DNA from: Rhizophagus sp. LPA8_4_AMF
Taxonomy: Eukaryota; Glomeromycota; Glomeromycetes; Glomerales; Glomeraceae
NCBI GenBank assembly: GCA_021464525.1
Contig: JADRCO010000115.1
Span: forward strand, 1-52,480
Length of the DNA: 52,480 bases
Reading direction: 5' to 3'
Shown here: in pieces, positions 1 to 12,314 of the stretch
Layout of the letters: each line of letters opens with the position of its first letter
Numbering within the stretch: the stretch's first letter is position 1
Made by a program: the position numbers and the translations under genes
Notes under the pieces: model-generated
Databases searched by the model: none
The model's input: only the letters and a program-made list of their open reading frames with translations
What the model was told of the DNA's origin: nothing

Positions 1-1711
1 TCTCAGACGTACGGAAATAGTGGCGCAAATTTTTATTTTTCCCGTGAAATTGGAGTTTATGAAAGAAAGAAAAACATTATAACATGATCTACATATCTCA
101 CGAATACTTGAAGTTTTATAATTTTTTTTTGTCGTTTTATTTTTTTTTCTTATAAAAATAATTATTCGCCATCTACTTATAACCATTATATTAAATACAT
201 TTCATCTTTATTTACTGTATTTCTTATTTACTTAAAATTTATTTAGAAATGTAAATTTTCTTAACGTTCTTGTTCTTTTTAATGTCATTTATTATTTTTA
301 TTTTGCGAATATTTATATTTACAATTTTATGTATATTAAAAAAATTGGTTTATTTGTAATTTTCAAAATTGGAAGTATAATAGATATTTCATGACACGTT
401 AAATGTTTTTTTACAATTCTTTCTTTTTTATCCTATTATTTATTAGTTATACATACAATTAACACTCACTACCTTATAATATTTAAATCTAAGTTTCTTA
501 ATCTTTATTTTCAACAGAAATTAATGTCCTATATTTAAAATCTAATCATTAAAAAAAAAAATATAAAATATAAAAAATATAAAAATCACTTTTTTTTTGT
601 TAATTTAAAATCTGTAATAAATAATTAATAATTCAAATTAGAATAAACTATTCCACTTTTTTTAAATCTTATTATTGCCATTATGATGTATTATTTATTA
701 CCTTTTATATCTTGCTTTCAGATATTATCTATACACTTGATAACAAAATAAATTTATATATTCAGTTTGAATTGAAATTTTAATGATACGATACGTTTAT
801 TTACGATACGTTTATTTTGGAAATAACCATAAGAGTTTACTTGTTAAACGATTTTATTTATTCAATTGATTAACTTCAATAATAATGCCTTTTCTAAGGT
901 CCCAAAATAAGAATGATTCGAAATTTAACGTAGAAATTCCAATTAACACGTCAACTATCATTTTGAAAATAGAATTTTTTACCAACTCAATTAATAATTT
1001 TATTTCTATTATTTATGTTATACCATTATGACAAAGTATATATGTACATGAAGATGTGGTGTGAATAATGTGAAAATTCTCTGTATTTAGAGTAGTTGCC
1101 GAAACCAATCCAAATTAATGACAATAATAATCATGATGGTGGTGGCTATCTCACCTTCCTACTCTTTCTTTAAGAGACTAAATTTTCACCCTAATGATAT
1201 TGAGAATAATGTCCATTACTAAAGTAACAGAGAATGACAAAACTAGATTAGGATTTGAATGAATTACTGACTGTCATGCTTGTTTCATGCTTGTTGAACC
1301 CGAAAAGGCTGCTTCTAGGTTATGAACTTTATCTCTAAGATCCTATGCTACACTATGTTCAATGCAAACTCTAAGAACTAAAGTTCATAATAAATCAACC
1401 TTGATATTCTAAGATCGTGTGATGATATTTACTAAATGAATTATAAAGCTGCAACTAAACAATAAACTAATTCCATAATTTCCTCCATAAATAGGGTATT
1501 AAAATACAAATGGGCCTGATATTTAAAATATCTTTATTGTAATTTGTAATACATATTTAAATACTGGGAATTCTGTGATCTTTTATCTGTACTTGTAATA
1601 TATAATCTTTGAAATAATATTACTACAGTACAATATAAAATATCGATAAAACTAAGCAAAATGTGATGAAGGAATCTGTAGAAGAGAATTAAGACTAGCT
1701 TTAATTTCTTG
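1..1711. other. AT-rich spacer, no gene seen
   Basis: Long A/T tracts and low-complexity sequence. I read no credible ORF, exon pair or RNA gene here on either strand. Around 900-1450 the composition is slightly richer in G and C, but no frame stays open for a useful length. Confidence 0.5.
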
Positions 1712-3045
1712 TTAACATTTAAGTTCTAGTAAAAGTACTTGTAAACAAGCTTCTAATATGCTATCAAAAATTTGTAATTTTGGATTTGCTGACCATGCTT
1801 GTAATAAAATATCCAATTCTTGACAAATTATTCTGAGTAGTTAGTGCTGAAACAATATTAACTTTGATTTAAACTTCTTTCCAAATGTTTTTTCTCTGCT
1901 CTTAATAAATCATAATAATGATCTTTGTTAACAAATGGAGTTGTTCATCAGTCCACATACTGAATTGTATAGAAGATTATCAAAAATTGCCAAGCAGCAT
2001 GACTTCTCCTTCCTCCTTCATTATTAGTGGCATATAGTTCTAAATTCTGAAATAAGTATACCATTAATCAAGTAAATAGAAGGTTGCTCTAATATTCTAT
2101 TGCATGATAAAAAATTACTTAAATTGTTTTATACCTGAGATTTATGTGATTTATTATGAGATATTATCTTATGATTTTAGCAGTACCTGCAGTAAATTTT
2201 TTTACCAGAATTGAATAATAACTTAATTTTATTGGTTAAAATTAATTATAATTTTCAGTAAATTTTTTTTTTTTTGCCAGAATAAATGATAATTTTCAAT
2301 TACCTTTATTAGTTATAAACCTAATATGGTTATTACACTAGCAAGATCTCAGTAAATTGCATAATATGAACAAATTTGGTTTGAACATGAAATTCTTGTT
2401 CATCACCATCTTTATGTAAAAGTTTACCAGCATATTATCAGTTTCTTTACTATAATTTTTTTCTACAATGATGCTGTCTAGCTTGATGTTTGATCTCATG
2501 TACATGATTTTGTGAATACAATAAAAGTGCTTCATATTTTCTGGAGATGATAATTCGTTTAATTGATCTTGAGCTTCTTGCAAAGTCTTCGTATGAATAT
2601 TTGCTTTATAAACCATTGTCCAACATACTTCCACTGTCCAACAATGTTTCTGAGAATTTATTAAAAAACTCTGAATGATCTCTGCAGCTTCTTCTGCCCC
2701 TCCACCAATGTTAAGTCATCATCTGTATTGGTTTGCATATATGGTTCAGAAAAATCAGTGTCACCTGGAGTATTCTGCTTCACATATGCCCATTCTGGGG
2801 CACTTTATAGATGATGAGACATAATATTTTATCTTTGATATTCCACTAAATATGTATTGCCCATGCATCTCCTTTCAAACCAACTTCATGTCATTGCTTT
2901 GATTTTCATAATTTTGTCAAAATCATTAATTGACAGATATACAAAAGGCATATGGTCATGAACTTTACAATCCTGAGTTTTAATTGTCTGTCCCTTTCTT
3001 GCTCCTTACACAGATTGCAATAAACCTAAGTCATTTGTAATAATC
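1712..3045 (-). pseudogene. Decayed gene of unrecognised family
   Basis: Read on the minus strand, several adjacent blocks look clearly protein-like but are interrupted and drift between frames. About 3045-2690 carries one frame including DHMPFVYLSINDFDKIMKIK and later PEWAYVKQNTPGDTDFSEPY. About 2690-2338 is open and includes AAEIIQSFLINSQKHCWTVE and QDQLNELSSPENMKHFY. Shorter blocks follow at about 2055-1960 (ELYATNNEGGRRSHAAWQF), about 1930-1860 (YDLLRAEKKHLERSL) and 1830-1712 (CQELDILLQAWSANPKLQIF), the last ending in a stop. Intron-like AG acceptors lie between some blocks. I do not recognise the family; a repeat-family or transposon-derived protein is possible. The several interruptions make a working gene unlikely. 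The longest uninterrupted piece is only 98 codons, so a gene finder could mistake it for a small intact gene. Confidence 0.45.
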
Positions 3046-3305
3046 TAAAAATAATATGTGCCAAAATTGTCTAAATTAGGCTAGTAAACCAAAAAGGTAA
3101 GGTTAGATAATTTAAGCCACATTGTTTTTAGAACGTACCAGTCATCAAAAAAGCCTTTCTTCATTTAAGATCCATCACCTTAAAGTTTCATTGGACGATT
3201 AGAATAATATTATGTGCAATTATCAAAGTGATGGATCTTTAATATCATATTTACTGAAACAGGAGTTTATTCTAAAGTCATCACAAAGGTAAAATTCGTT
3301 CATAT

Positions 3306-3455
3306 TTTATTTCATGGAACTCGCCAGTGACATCTCAAAACTTTGCACTGTGTCTTTACTGATTGGATTCTTCTATAATTGATTGATCAAGAGAAAATTC
3401 AATCATCCTTTATTTCATGGAATTCTGCCAGTGACATCCCAAAACTTGGCACTCA
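3306..3455. repeat. Pair of direct repeats about 100 bp apart
   Basis: A block of about 45 bp built on TTATTTCATGGAA, then GCCAGTGACATC and CAAAACTT, occurs at about 3307-3350 and again at about 3409-3454 with small differences. The spacing is about 102 bp, suggesting a local tandem duplication. Confidence 0.5.
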
Positions 3456-4739
3456 ATTATTTGATCTTTCAACAATAGGTCATCCTCACCATATAGACCA
3501 ATACAATCCGGTAATCCAATTATAAATGGAATATTAAAATATCATCTTACGAGTTATTAATTTCAACATTAGACGTATGTCGAACACTGACTGAGCTTAG
3601 GCTCGTACGCCAACTGCTGGGAAGATTGGACGTAAAACCCACGAGAGACAAGGTGCGTCCCAACTCATGATTATGAGAACCAGTGGGTAAGGCCGCCCTT
3701 ACTGTTATTTCTTTACTTTCTTTCCACTGCATCATTATGAATATTGTAACCTAATAATGTATGTCAGTTCAACCCCACAAAGGTATTCCTTATTTGATTT
3801 CTTGAGTTCGAGCTTCTCTTTTTTTTTTGAGATGTAAAAAAACAATGGTTACGTTTATGGAGCTTTGATGATGTTAATATTCAACACTGATTGTTACCTG
3901 CCTGTATTTTTCTGTATTTCCACTTCTTGAAGCTATTTTTTTTTTTTTTTTATGTTGTGCACTTGTGTGCACTTTGTGCATCCTATAAAAAAATATAAAT
4001 GTTTTTTTTTCAAAATTTGTTCTATAATGTCATACAAGTGTTATACGAATTAAATAAATGATCATGACTGCTGTATGACTCAAACTAGTTGTGTCAGGTT
4101 GCATCGTAGTTTTATTTAACTTCGTGAAGTTTAATGGTAGCACATAATAGTATCGCTGCGTATTGAATAATAATTTATCCTTCGAATTAATCCGCAACAA
4201 AACGTAAAATACTTACTGAATCGTAATTTTCTTATCAAAATTTTAAATGTTTAAATCTCAATAAATACATTCGTCACTTAAATTTTTTTTATTAAAATCT
4301 ATTTCTATAATTTAATAATATATATATTTTTTTTTCCTTTTTCTTTCAAAAAAGTTTTATTACCCGGATTTAGTAATTCGTGCGACGTTGGTCAAAGTTT
4401 CAAAGAAGATTACGAATATTCTCAATTCGCTGTAGTTCAATTAAATCTTAAAAAAAAAAAAAAAAAAAAGTTCGAATTCATACATATTAAAATCTGATTA
4501 TATATTTCCAAATAATTTTATTTTGCTTAGTGAAACAAAGTACAAAAATAGATCTTCAAAAAGGGGTTTTATTTTTATATAGTTATGTACGTTTTGAAAT
4601 ACGAAAATCCCTTAAACTTTTAAGTTGCTCACATCCATTTATTTTATTTCTTATGACAAATATGAATTCTTACGTATAAAGTTTAATTATTTTTTATTAA
4701 TTTTCTAAAAAAATTTTTTTTTTCTATTTTTTATTTTTA

Positions 4740-4770
<31 letters not shown>

Positions 4771-4819
4771 TTTTTTTGTTTTATAAAGGATTTTTTTCTT
4801 ATTCATTTGTTTTTTAATC
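3456..4819. other. Spacer upstream of the ADP-ribosyltransferase gene
   Basis: Mostly AT-rich. A GC-richer patch at about 3580-3715 stands out (see findings). Just before the next gene is a run of ATTTTT units (about 4725-4770) and long T tracts, of the kind that precede many genes in this window. No further gene is visible. Confidence 0.4.
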
Positions 4820-5777
4820 ATGGGTCAAAATTGCGAAATAAATGAAACTTCAATCATTCAGAATAATAATTCTTCTTCTTCTCCTTCATCACCTTACGTA
4901 CTTTTCGATACAAAAAAATCATTTTCATCCCGTTTAACGCATTTAATCCGACGCGACCCGACAAAAAATTATTCTAAACCACAAAAACCAAAAAAAATTT
5001 ATAAAACAGAAATGATATTATTAGATCCGACCGATTCAAAATATATTTCAATTAAATCATCATTTGTAGGTCGACCACTTTCACAATCAAAAATTCTTGG
5101 AATTTTCGAGTTACGTATGCCAACCAAACTTGAAGGACGTCATGAAGTTTATAAAAGAAGTTTAAGCAAAAAAACTAAAAAAAGTATCAAAGATATTACT
5201 CATCGAATGTTTCATGGTACTACTTCAAATTGTTCTCCTGAAAGATTTATTGAAGAATTGATTTACAATCAAGAAAAGGATGAAGTAATAGTTAAAGAAT
5301 ATCATGTTGAAAGAAAATTTTGTGAAAAAGATTGTGGATTATGTGGAATTGTACAAAAAGGAAATAGGACTAAATATACAAAGACTAAAAGTTTATTTAA
5401 GAAAAATAGTAAGTATATCAGTATACTTTAATAAAATGTATGTTATAGGCGTGGGTGATGCTTTTAAATTTATTATTACTCTTAATTTTAGGAATGTGGT
5501 TTGCAAATGATCCGTATACGTCACTTTATTATTGTAATGGCGTAGTATTAAAGTCAGTGAAATCTATGTTTGTGGTTGATGTCATAAAAAAGAATCCGGG
5601 AGAAATTTTAATTGTAAATAAAGAAAGGGTAAGCGTATATTGATTGATACGGATTTTTATGATGATATTATTAATTTATTAAAATTTATTGTTATTTAGG
5701 CAACTTTACCTAGATTTTTAATATTATTCGAGATATCAGGTAATCATATCATAAATTATTTTTCTGTTATTAAATGA
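4820..5777 (+). CDS. PARP-type ADP-ribosyltransferase, compact, three exons
   Basis: Exons 4820-5408, 5492-5628 and 5700-5777 join in frame (267 residues) through a GTAAGT donor, a GTAAGC donor and two TAG acceptors. The C-terminal half has the hallmarks of a PARP catalytic fold. HGTT (His132) matches the NAD-binding H-G-T/S motif. A Cys cluster follows (Cys138, 168, 172, 175, ending CGIV), as in a group of fungal PARP-like proteins. MWFANDPYTSLYYC matches the GIYFA..SS...Y motif with the triad Tyr at 209/210. Glu234 in GEILIV aligns with the catalytic Glu, and TLPRFLILFEI matches the final strand, like the PEYLITYQI end of tankyrase. The H-Y-E triad is therefore complete, implying NAD-dependent ADP-ribosyl transfer. 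Residues 1-60 are Ser/Asn-rich, probably disordered. No WGR, regulatory helical domain or zinc finger precedes the catalytic part. Substrate and mono- or poly-activity are unknown. The 3' end could include a further intron near 5739. Confidence 0.72.
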
Positions 5778-8675
5778 AAGAGAAGCATTGTGTTTTGATC
5801 ATATTTTATATTTTCTTTTTCATACCAGAATGTTATCGTAATGCATGATTTAAAAACTTTTTTTGGGGGGGAATGAGGTCAATTTTAATCTTTTTTTTTT
5901 TTTAACATTTTTACAACAAATTATGGGTCAATTGGGTCAATGGGTCAATATTTTGTAAATTTATAGATTAATTCAAACATTTGTAGGTTTCATCTTGATT
6001 TATATTGTAATATAGTGAATTTATTGATCTTTTTCATATGGGAACTATTTGAATTTTATATTTATCGGTTTATGTTTTATTAATTATATCAGCAATTACA
6101 ATTGTTCTTATGTCTTTTAAATAAATGTGATACATTGTCCGAATTTATTATTATGAAACTATCGATCGAAATTATAAAGTCGCGTACGCAAGAATGATCT
6201 TAACAAAAAAAAAGGGTAAAAAAAATGATACATTACTAGGATACGTGATGCTATATGAGAAAAAAAAATAGATAATTTTTTTTATTTGAAAATGCATATC
6301 GTTACGGTATTACGTGATTTTTTTTATTTGAAAATGCATGTTGTTACGGTATTACATGTGGTCGTCCTTTATTAAAGTCGTTATCATAGCGTAAGATTGT
6401 AATATGAGCGTCTGTTATTTATGCTGCTTTATTTTATTATTATTATATTATTTTGTATAAATTCCTAATATTCGATCAAATAATAAATATCTTCATACCC
6501 TATTTATAATTTTGAAATGGGAATTAAAAAATAAAAGTACAAATTAAATAAGAAAAATATACTATTTATATTATTTTAATAAGTATAATTAATATCAAAT
6601 CTTCCTTCTATAATACTGTATATATGAAAATATCATACCATCCCCATGCATTTTCATCCAACTTTATCTACTATTATTTATTTATTATTACTTTAAAATA
6701 AGTATGAAAAAATAAAATATCATAAATAATAATTCTAATATTTAACCCTAACCATAACCCTATTTCTTAATAAATTTTATGTGTAAATGTGAACATTGAC
6801 GTAGGAACTATATATGCATATGTTTGTTATTTGTTAAATCTCTATTGCCATTACAATATAAAGTATAATATCGACTACATTAATTTAACTTTATTAGTAT
6901 CAGCTGTAGATTTCCCAACCAGATCCATTCCAATCAGGTCGTTTGTAAAATATATCTGCAAATTTCCACTCCTCCAAATCGATCAGTTTTTTAATTGCTC
7001 ATTTGCAAAACTTTTTCAGATCTATATATATCTGTTAGTAGTTTATTCATATGTAGGTAATTAAAATTATTGAATGGATACTTTTTCTGATAGATATTTA
7101 AATTTTACAACTAAATACATAATAAATTAACCAAATCCTTTATAAATCAATGATCTTTGAATATTATAAAAGAAATATAACTTATCTCTTCAACACGTGT
7201 CCATGATTTCATCACTCATAGACATAAAAATGCAAGAATCATAAAATATGGATGAGAGAAGAGATTCTCACTATATAAAGTATATGCTTTTATTGCAAAA
7301 TCATGAATAAGATCCCTCTACATACTCATTAATTATACAAGTGATGGTAATTTAAGCTTCATTTTATTTACGTTAGGTTCATACACATCAATGTCTCAGT
7401 TGTAGGCTTTTAGCTTAGATGTTTTTTGAATACTTTATTATTATTTTTTTTAGTAATAAATTTTTAAAGAATTTTTTACTTTTTGTTAAAATATTTCTAA
7501 TTGAACTATCTCAATTACCTCTAATATTTCCTCTTTATATTAATAATGTAAGATAGAATGCATATGTTGATTTTTGATAACAATAATTTAAAAATTTCCA
7601 AAGTACTTTTGCATGTGAAACATGTGAAAGAGGAAAATCAAAAATTAAAAAACAAATATTAAAAATATTTTAATATAAATTAGTATATAATTGATTGTTC
7701 TCTCTTTTTTTATATAAATTAGGATAATTATAAAGCTATTTTATAAAAAATTCATTTTTTACTATCATAACTATAATTAAGTATATATTAAATTGTTAAT
7801 TATATCAACAATCGGAAGTTATAATAAAAAGTTTTTAAAAAAGAATTCAATTAGAATCTATTCTTTTGATTCATATCTGTAAACAAACTTACAATATCTT
7901 CAATATATTTTTAATTATTAAGTATAACAATTGGCACCAATAAACGACTAATTGATGAATTATAAATAATAATAATAAAGTATATAATTATAATTAATAA
8001 TCAATAATTATTTTATTAAATAGCCCAATAATTCCTTTAATAATCCTGTTATTAGTATTCTCTATTGACATCTCAAAATATTTATAAATTACTTTTGTCA
8101 ACGCAATCCATTAAATTCTTAAATTATTTAAAGTTGTTCAACTGATAATTACGGTAATTCTTATATCATTTATTAATATAAGTAGTCATAAATATAATTC
8201 TAGCATATTGTTATATTTAACGTAGCACAGATTTATTACATATCAATTACAAGAGAATAATAAAATAACTTAATTCTAAAATTTAAATTTGTAAAATTAG
8301 TCCAAATTGGTACACTAAAAATAGTTGTGATTTGTGTGAATATGGTATATATGACTTAACCAAAGGAGAACTTGTACACAGAAAAATTAAAAAACAAAAT
8401 AGGTGAACAATATAATGTATGAATATAGAAATATTTAGAAATTATATCTTTGAAATATAACGAACAAACTTAGATTAATAAAATACGTGAAATAGAAAAT
8501 AGAAAGTAATGAAATATACTTGGGGTTGGGTTTTATAATACGCGTTAACCAAATTAGTAAAATATTTCAGATATTTTGTTCCCCCTTATCTTTTTAGGTG
8601 GGATCGGAAATAATTGCTAACGAGGTTTATATGGAATGAATGTTACATCAAACTGGGTAGCTACTGGGTGGCTCG
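5778..8675. other. AT-rich spacer
   Basis: No gene is supported. It contains a short tandem duplication at about 6271-6358, two telomere-like hexamers near 6745 (rejected as telomere), and simple A/T sequence. A 91-codon open frame at 6789-7064 has no family features and is probably chance. Confidence 0.45.
6271..6358. repeat. Tandem duplication, about 43-bp unit
   Basis: Two adjacent copies of a unit containing TTTATTTGAAAATGCAT followed by GTTACGGTATTAC, with only a few substitutions between them. Confidence 0.6.
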
Positions 8676-8678
8676 TAA

Positions 8679-8921
8679 GGCCACGCAATTTGATTTTTCG
8701 GTTCACGTAACATTGAAATTTGAAATCGACCCGGGACTCGGGTTTTATTTTTGATTTTTTATAATAGAAAATTTTACATTAAAAAATACACTTATAAAAT
8801 AAAATTTCTCAATTTTTAAAAAAGTCCACCCTATAATAAACAATATATAAAATATTTTTTAAGTTTTACAAAAACTGACCCGGTCGGGTGACGTGAACCG
8901 AAAAATCAAATTTGTGTGGCC
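8679..8921. mobile_element. Harbinger-like MITE, 243 bp
   Basis: The two ends are inverted repeats of about 31 bp. The left end begins GGCCACGCAA and continues TTTGATTTTTCGGTTCACGT. The right end, reverse-complemented, begins GGCCACACAAA and continues identically. The element is flanked on both sides by the trinucleotide TAA (8676-8678 and 8922-8924), fitting the 3-bp TWA target duplication of PIF/Harbinger transposons. The interior is AT-rich with no ORF, so it is non-autonomous and would depend on a transposase elsewhere. The well-matched ends suggest a fairly young insertion. Confidence 0.75.
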
Positions 8922-8924
8922 TAA

Positions 8925-10689
8925 TTTAAATAAAAATTTTGTAAGATTTTAAAACGTTATATCTTAATACAGAGACGTAAATATGTAGAATTTGATCTTA
9001 TATTCAAAGTTATGTATTAGACACAAACTATTAAAAATAAAATATATTTAACTCTCGTAAAATAGGGAGATGATATCTATACTAGTTTTTTCTTTCTAAT
9101 CTTCATAGCGTGAAAATGGAGTTGATGCGTACCTTCTAAACTATCAATTTGTAGTTTAGAATAGGTTGGAAAATTTTTTCGAAACTAGTTTAGAATACTT
9201 GTGGGTTTCAACTTTCAAGATGGAACATATCGATGTGTAAGGGTATAATTACAATATACCTGAAAAGTTTCTTATAATATTGACTTCTCTCTCTGTCAAT
9301 TTGATAATTTAGAAGTAGATTTTACTAATAATTACAGTTTGTTATTTGAAGGTTTGATGTGAAATCAACCTGCAGTATAGTGATGTATGTTTACACCTCA
9401 ATTATGCAAATATACTTAAAAAGTATGAATTATCAGATGATGTATCAAAGTAAATGATTTTTTACTTATTATTTATTTCTAATCTTATAAAAAAATACTT
9501 TAGGTCGTTAATGAAATTCTTAATGATATCTTTACTACTAAAATTTATTGATAATTTTACAACTAATAAAGGAAATATTATTACAAGTACGGTATTTTCA
9601 ATGTTTTTTTTTTAGATATTTAAAAAACTCATGTTTTCATAATTATTATTTTATAGAAATTTTATTGGTTAGCGATAAATCATTTTTTACTTATGCAGTG
9701 ATCTAAACTAATAAAAAAAATCTAGTCACTTAATTGTATAATTAATCACTTTAAAAAACCGTTAATGATACCCTACAATAACGAATAGTTCCATGTTGCA
9801 ATACAACGATTCCTTCAATCTTCAGTAAATCATGGTCCATCTTATTATGGAGTTCCTACACTCAGTAATTTACCAACAGTTTCGTCATGCTTATGCGGAA
9901 TGATATTTTTAAAATTAATAAAATCCTGCAATAATTTCTTGTATGAAAAAATATGGCAAGGAATGGAAAGAAATTGTCGAGAAAATTCTTGACTCACGAA
10001 ATTGAATTTAAATTTTCTACTGAAGTAGTTTTGGAAATTTTGGAAATACTAAGGGATGGACTCACTTTGAACAAATTAATTGATATTAGGGACATTATAA
10101 AAGAAGGTTGGTTTTGCATTTATAAAATTTCTTTGAGAGTATACTATATAATTAATATAATTTTCATGGGTTAGCGATTATAAGTAATACAAAAAATTAT
10201 ATATTTAAATAATAGGTAATAAAATATATTAAAAAATTAGGAACAATTAGCTTAGTAAATAATTAACATAATTTTAGTAATTAATCTACGTTTTTTTTAT
10301 TTTTGGAATTTCAGCCCAAAATCAATTTATAGATAATTTCTATAAATAGAAAATTAAAATTTTTTTTACCGGTTTAAACAACGATTATGCGGATTACACG
10401 TTTTCACAGTTTCTATTTGGTAGATCATTCAAACTAACCATAAAAAGGTACTTTTTCATATTCCGAAAATTTGATACAAGATTTTCCAAAAATAAACTCT
10501 TTTTAAAAGATGTTTACTATAAAATGATAACTTTATTTGTTGTAAATAAATATAATCTTTGGTGCAATTTATACTGACAATGGGAAGTTCTTGTGTGTGA
10601 CAATTTATTTATAATTTATTTTACTACGGCATATTTATTCATATAATACTTGACTAACCTTTCATTGTTAAAAAAATGCACTCAAAAAA

Positions 10690-10720
<31 letters not shown>

Positions 10721-10784
10721 CCTTATAATATTTAAAAAAAAAAAAAAAAAAAAAAAAATTTAAAATTATTAAAAAATAAATATT
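8925..10784. other. AT-rich spacer ending in long T and A tracts
   Basis: A weak 73-codon frame at 9953-10174 has some coding flavour, with an alternative frame reading GKEWKEIVEKILDSRN, but no recognisable family; it may be a gene scrap. The spacer ends at about 10687-10760 with a T run of nearly 30 followed by an A run of about 25, directly before the next start codon. Confidence 0.35.
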
Positions 10785-11792
10785 ATGAAGATGCAAGATT
10801 TACAAGATAATAAAAGAAACTCAAATAATTCATTTTTGAGTAAAAGAACATCCCTTCGCATATCCACAGCTACGATAAATTCAGATACAGCTATACCGCC
10901 ACCGGTTCATTTTACGACGACAATTCATGATCCTCCTATGCCAGTACGTCGTAATTCTTCTAATTCCAAATATTATCAAAGAAACTTAAAAAATATAAAT
11001 TATTCTTTTGAAACAAAATCTATTAATTTAGATGAAAATTATTCTTTACTTGATAATTTAAGTCTTTATGATAAAATATTTAATACTGCCTCATTTTATA
11101 ATGTAGATGTAAATGGAAATGACCAAAAAGAAAAAGAAAAAGAAAATAATGTAGTAGAAAATGTAGAAGAAATAAAACATTTAAATCCTTTATTAACTCC
11201 TTATGATACATCTTGGGTTCCTGAACCATTTTCTTCGAGCCCAATTTTATCAAGATTGTCTTTATACGAATCCAATAAAAGTAATTTACCTTCAAACCTA
11301 GATAATAATAATAATAATAATAATAATAGGAAAAAAGTTAGATTTATTACTCATTCATCAAATTTATCACAAATTGACGAATCTCAAGTTGATGAATCTC
11401 AAATTGATGAATCTCAACTACAATACGCTTCATCATCTGGTTCTGAAGATAATTACGTAAATACTGATTTAAATGCAACCGAAAAGGGTGAAGAATATAA
11501 ATCCAATAAATTAAATTCATGGAAAGAATTATGGGAGATGCCTTGGAGAGATGTTGAATCAAAAAAATTTACGAAAAAGTTTTGGTTGGCGTTTTTACTT
11601 ATTATTTTTTTAATCTTAATAGCAGCAATTATTGGTACGTACATAAAATAACGAATGATTTTAAAATGTTATTAGTTTTAACAAAAAAAATTTTATAAAT
11701 TAATCCATTCATAAATAATATTTATTATAGGAATTTGTCTTCGCAGTAAATCTCTTCATAAAAAGATATCGAATAATACCAAACAAAAATAA
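10785..11792 (+). CDS. Tail-anchored single-pass membrane protein, two exons
   Basis: Exon 1 (10785-11634) ends at a GTACGT donor; exon 2 (11731-11792) follows a TTATTATAG acceptor. The joined product is 303 residues. Residues 1-260 are Ser/Asn-rich and look disordered. They include a basic N-terminus, an Asn run coded by an AAT microsatellite (about 174-181), and a short acidic repeat in which Q(V/I)DES recurs three times. A conserved-looking stretch, WKELWEMPWRDVESKKFTKK, precedes one hydrophobic segment (about 268-287), and splicing adds the short basic tail LRSKSLHKK. With no signal peptide and a single near-C-terminal helix, insertion with a cytosolic N-terminus is the natural reading. 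If the intron were retained, translation would end a few codons later (TYIK) without the basic tail. The family is unrecognised. Translation could also start at Met3. Confidence 0.6.
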
Positions 11793-12314
11793 TTTAATTC
11801 TTAAAAGCCTTTTAATTCTGGTAATTAGGCTTCTTTCATCGCACAAAGTAGCCGTGGGTATTAATTAGTATTACTGTATTTACAGGTTAAAGTAAGTTTT
11901 ACTGTGCGCGGAATATTTTAGTATTTTTAATTCAGATAACTAAAATTTTGTATTTTAATAATAAAATACTCAAAATGTAATATATATAACACAAAAAATA
12001 AAAATGCTAAAATTGTATATTTGTACCAAGTCACCAAGATTGTTGAGATAAAAGTATATTTATTATGTTTATTAAATAGAAAGATTATCAAAATCATTGT
12101 TACTTTGTTACACGTTTATTTCTAAATTTATATAAATTTAAAAAGAGATAAGTAAAACTTTATTGTTACAAATTGAGATCAACAAAAACAAAAATACGCC
12201 CAAAAAGAAATGCTTTTATTAAACCCACCCAAATATTCCGCCTACTTTTATTTTACCTTTTTTTCTCAAGAAAAAGAAAAAAATCTTTTCTTATTATATC
12301 ATAATAATAAAAAA

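Noticed and set aside
5304-5643. Overlapping small ORFs downstream of 5300
   Set aside because: One is an out-of-frame shadow of exon 1; the other is exon 2 of the ADP-ribosyltransferase read through its introns, not a separate gene.
6743-6765. Telomere-like TAACCCTAACC followed by ATAACCCTA
   Set aside because: Only two to three imperfect units inside ordinary spacer; too short to call an interstitial telomere.
6789-7064. 91-codon open frame
   Set aside because: Tyr/Ile/Leu-rich composition expected of random AT-rich DNA, no conserved motif.
9953-10174. 73-codon frame beginning MARNGKKLSRKF
   Set aside because: Some coding flavour but two frames compete and nothing recognisable continues upstream or downstream; at most a gene scrap.
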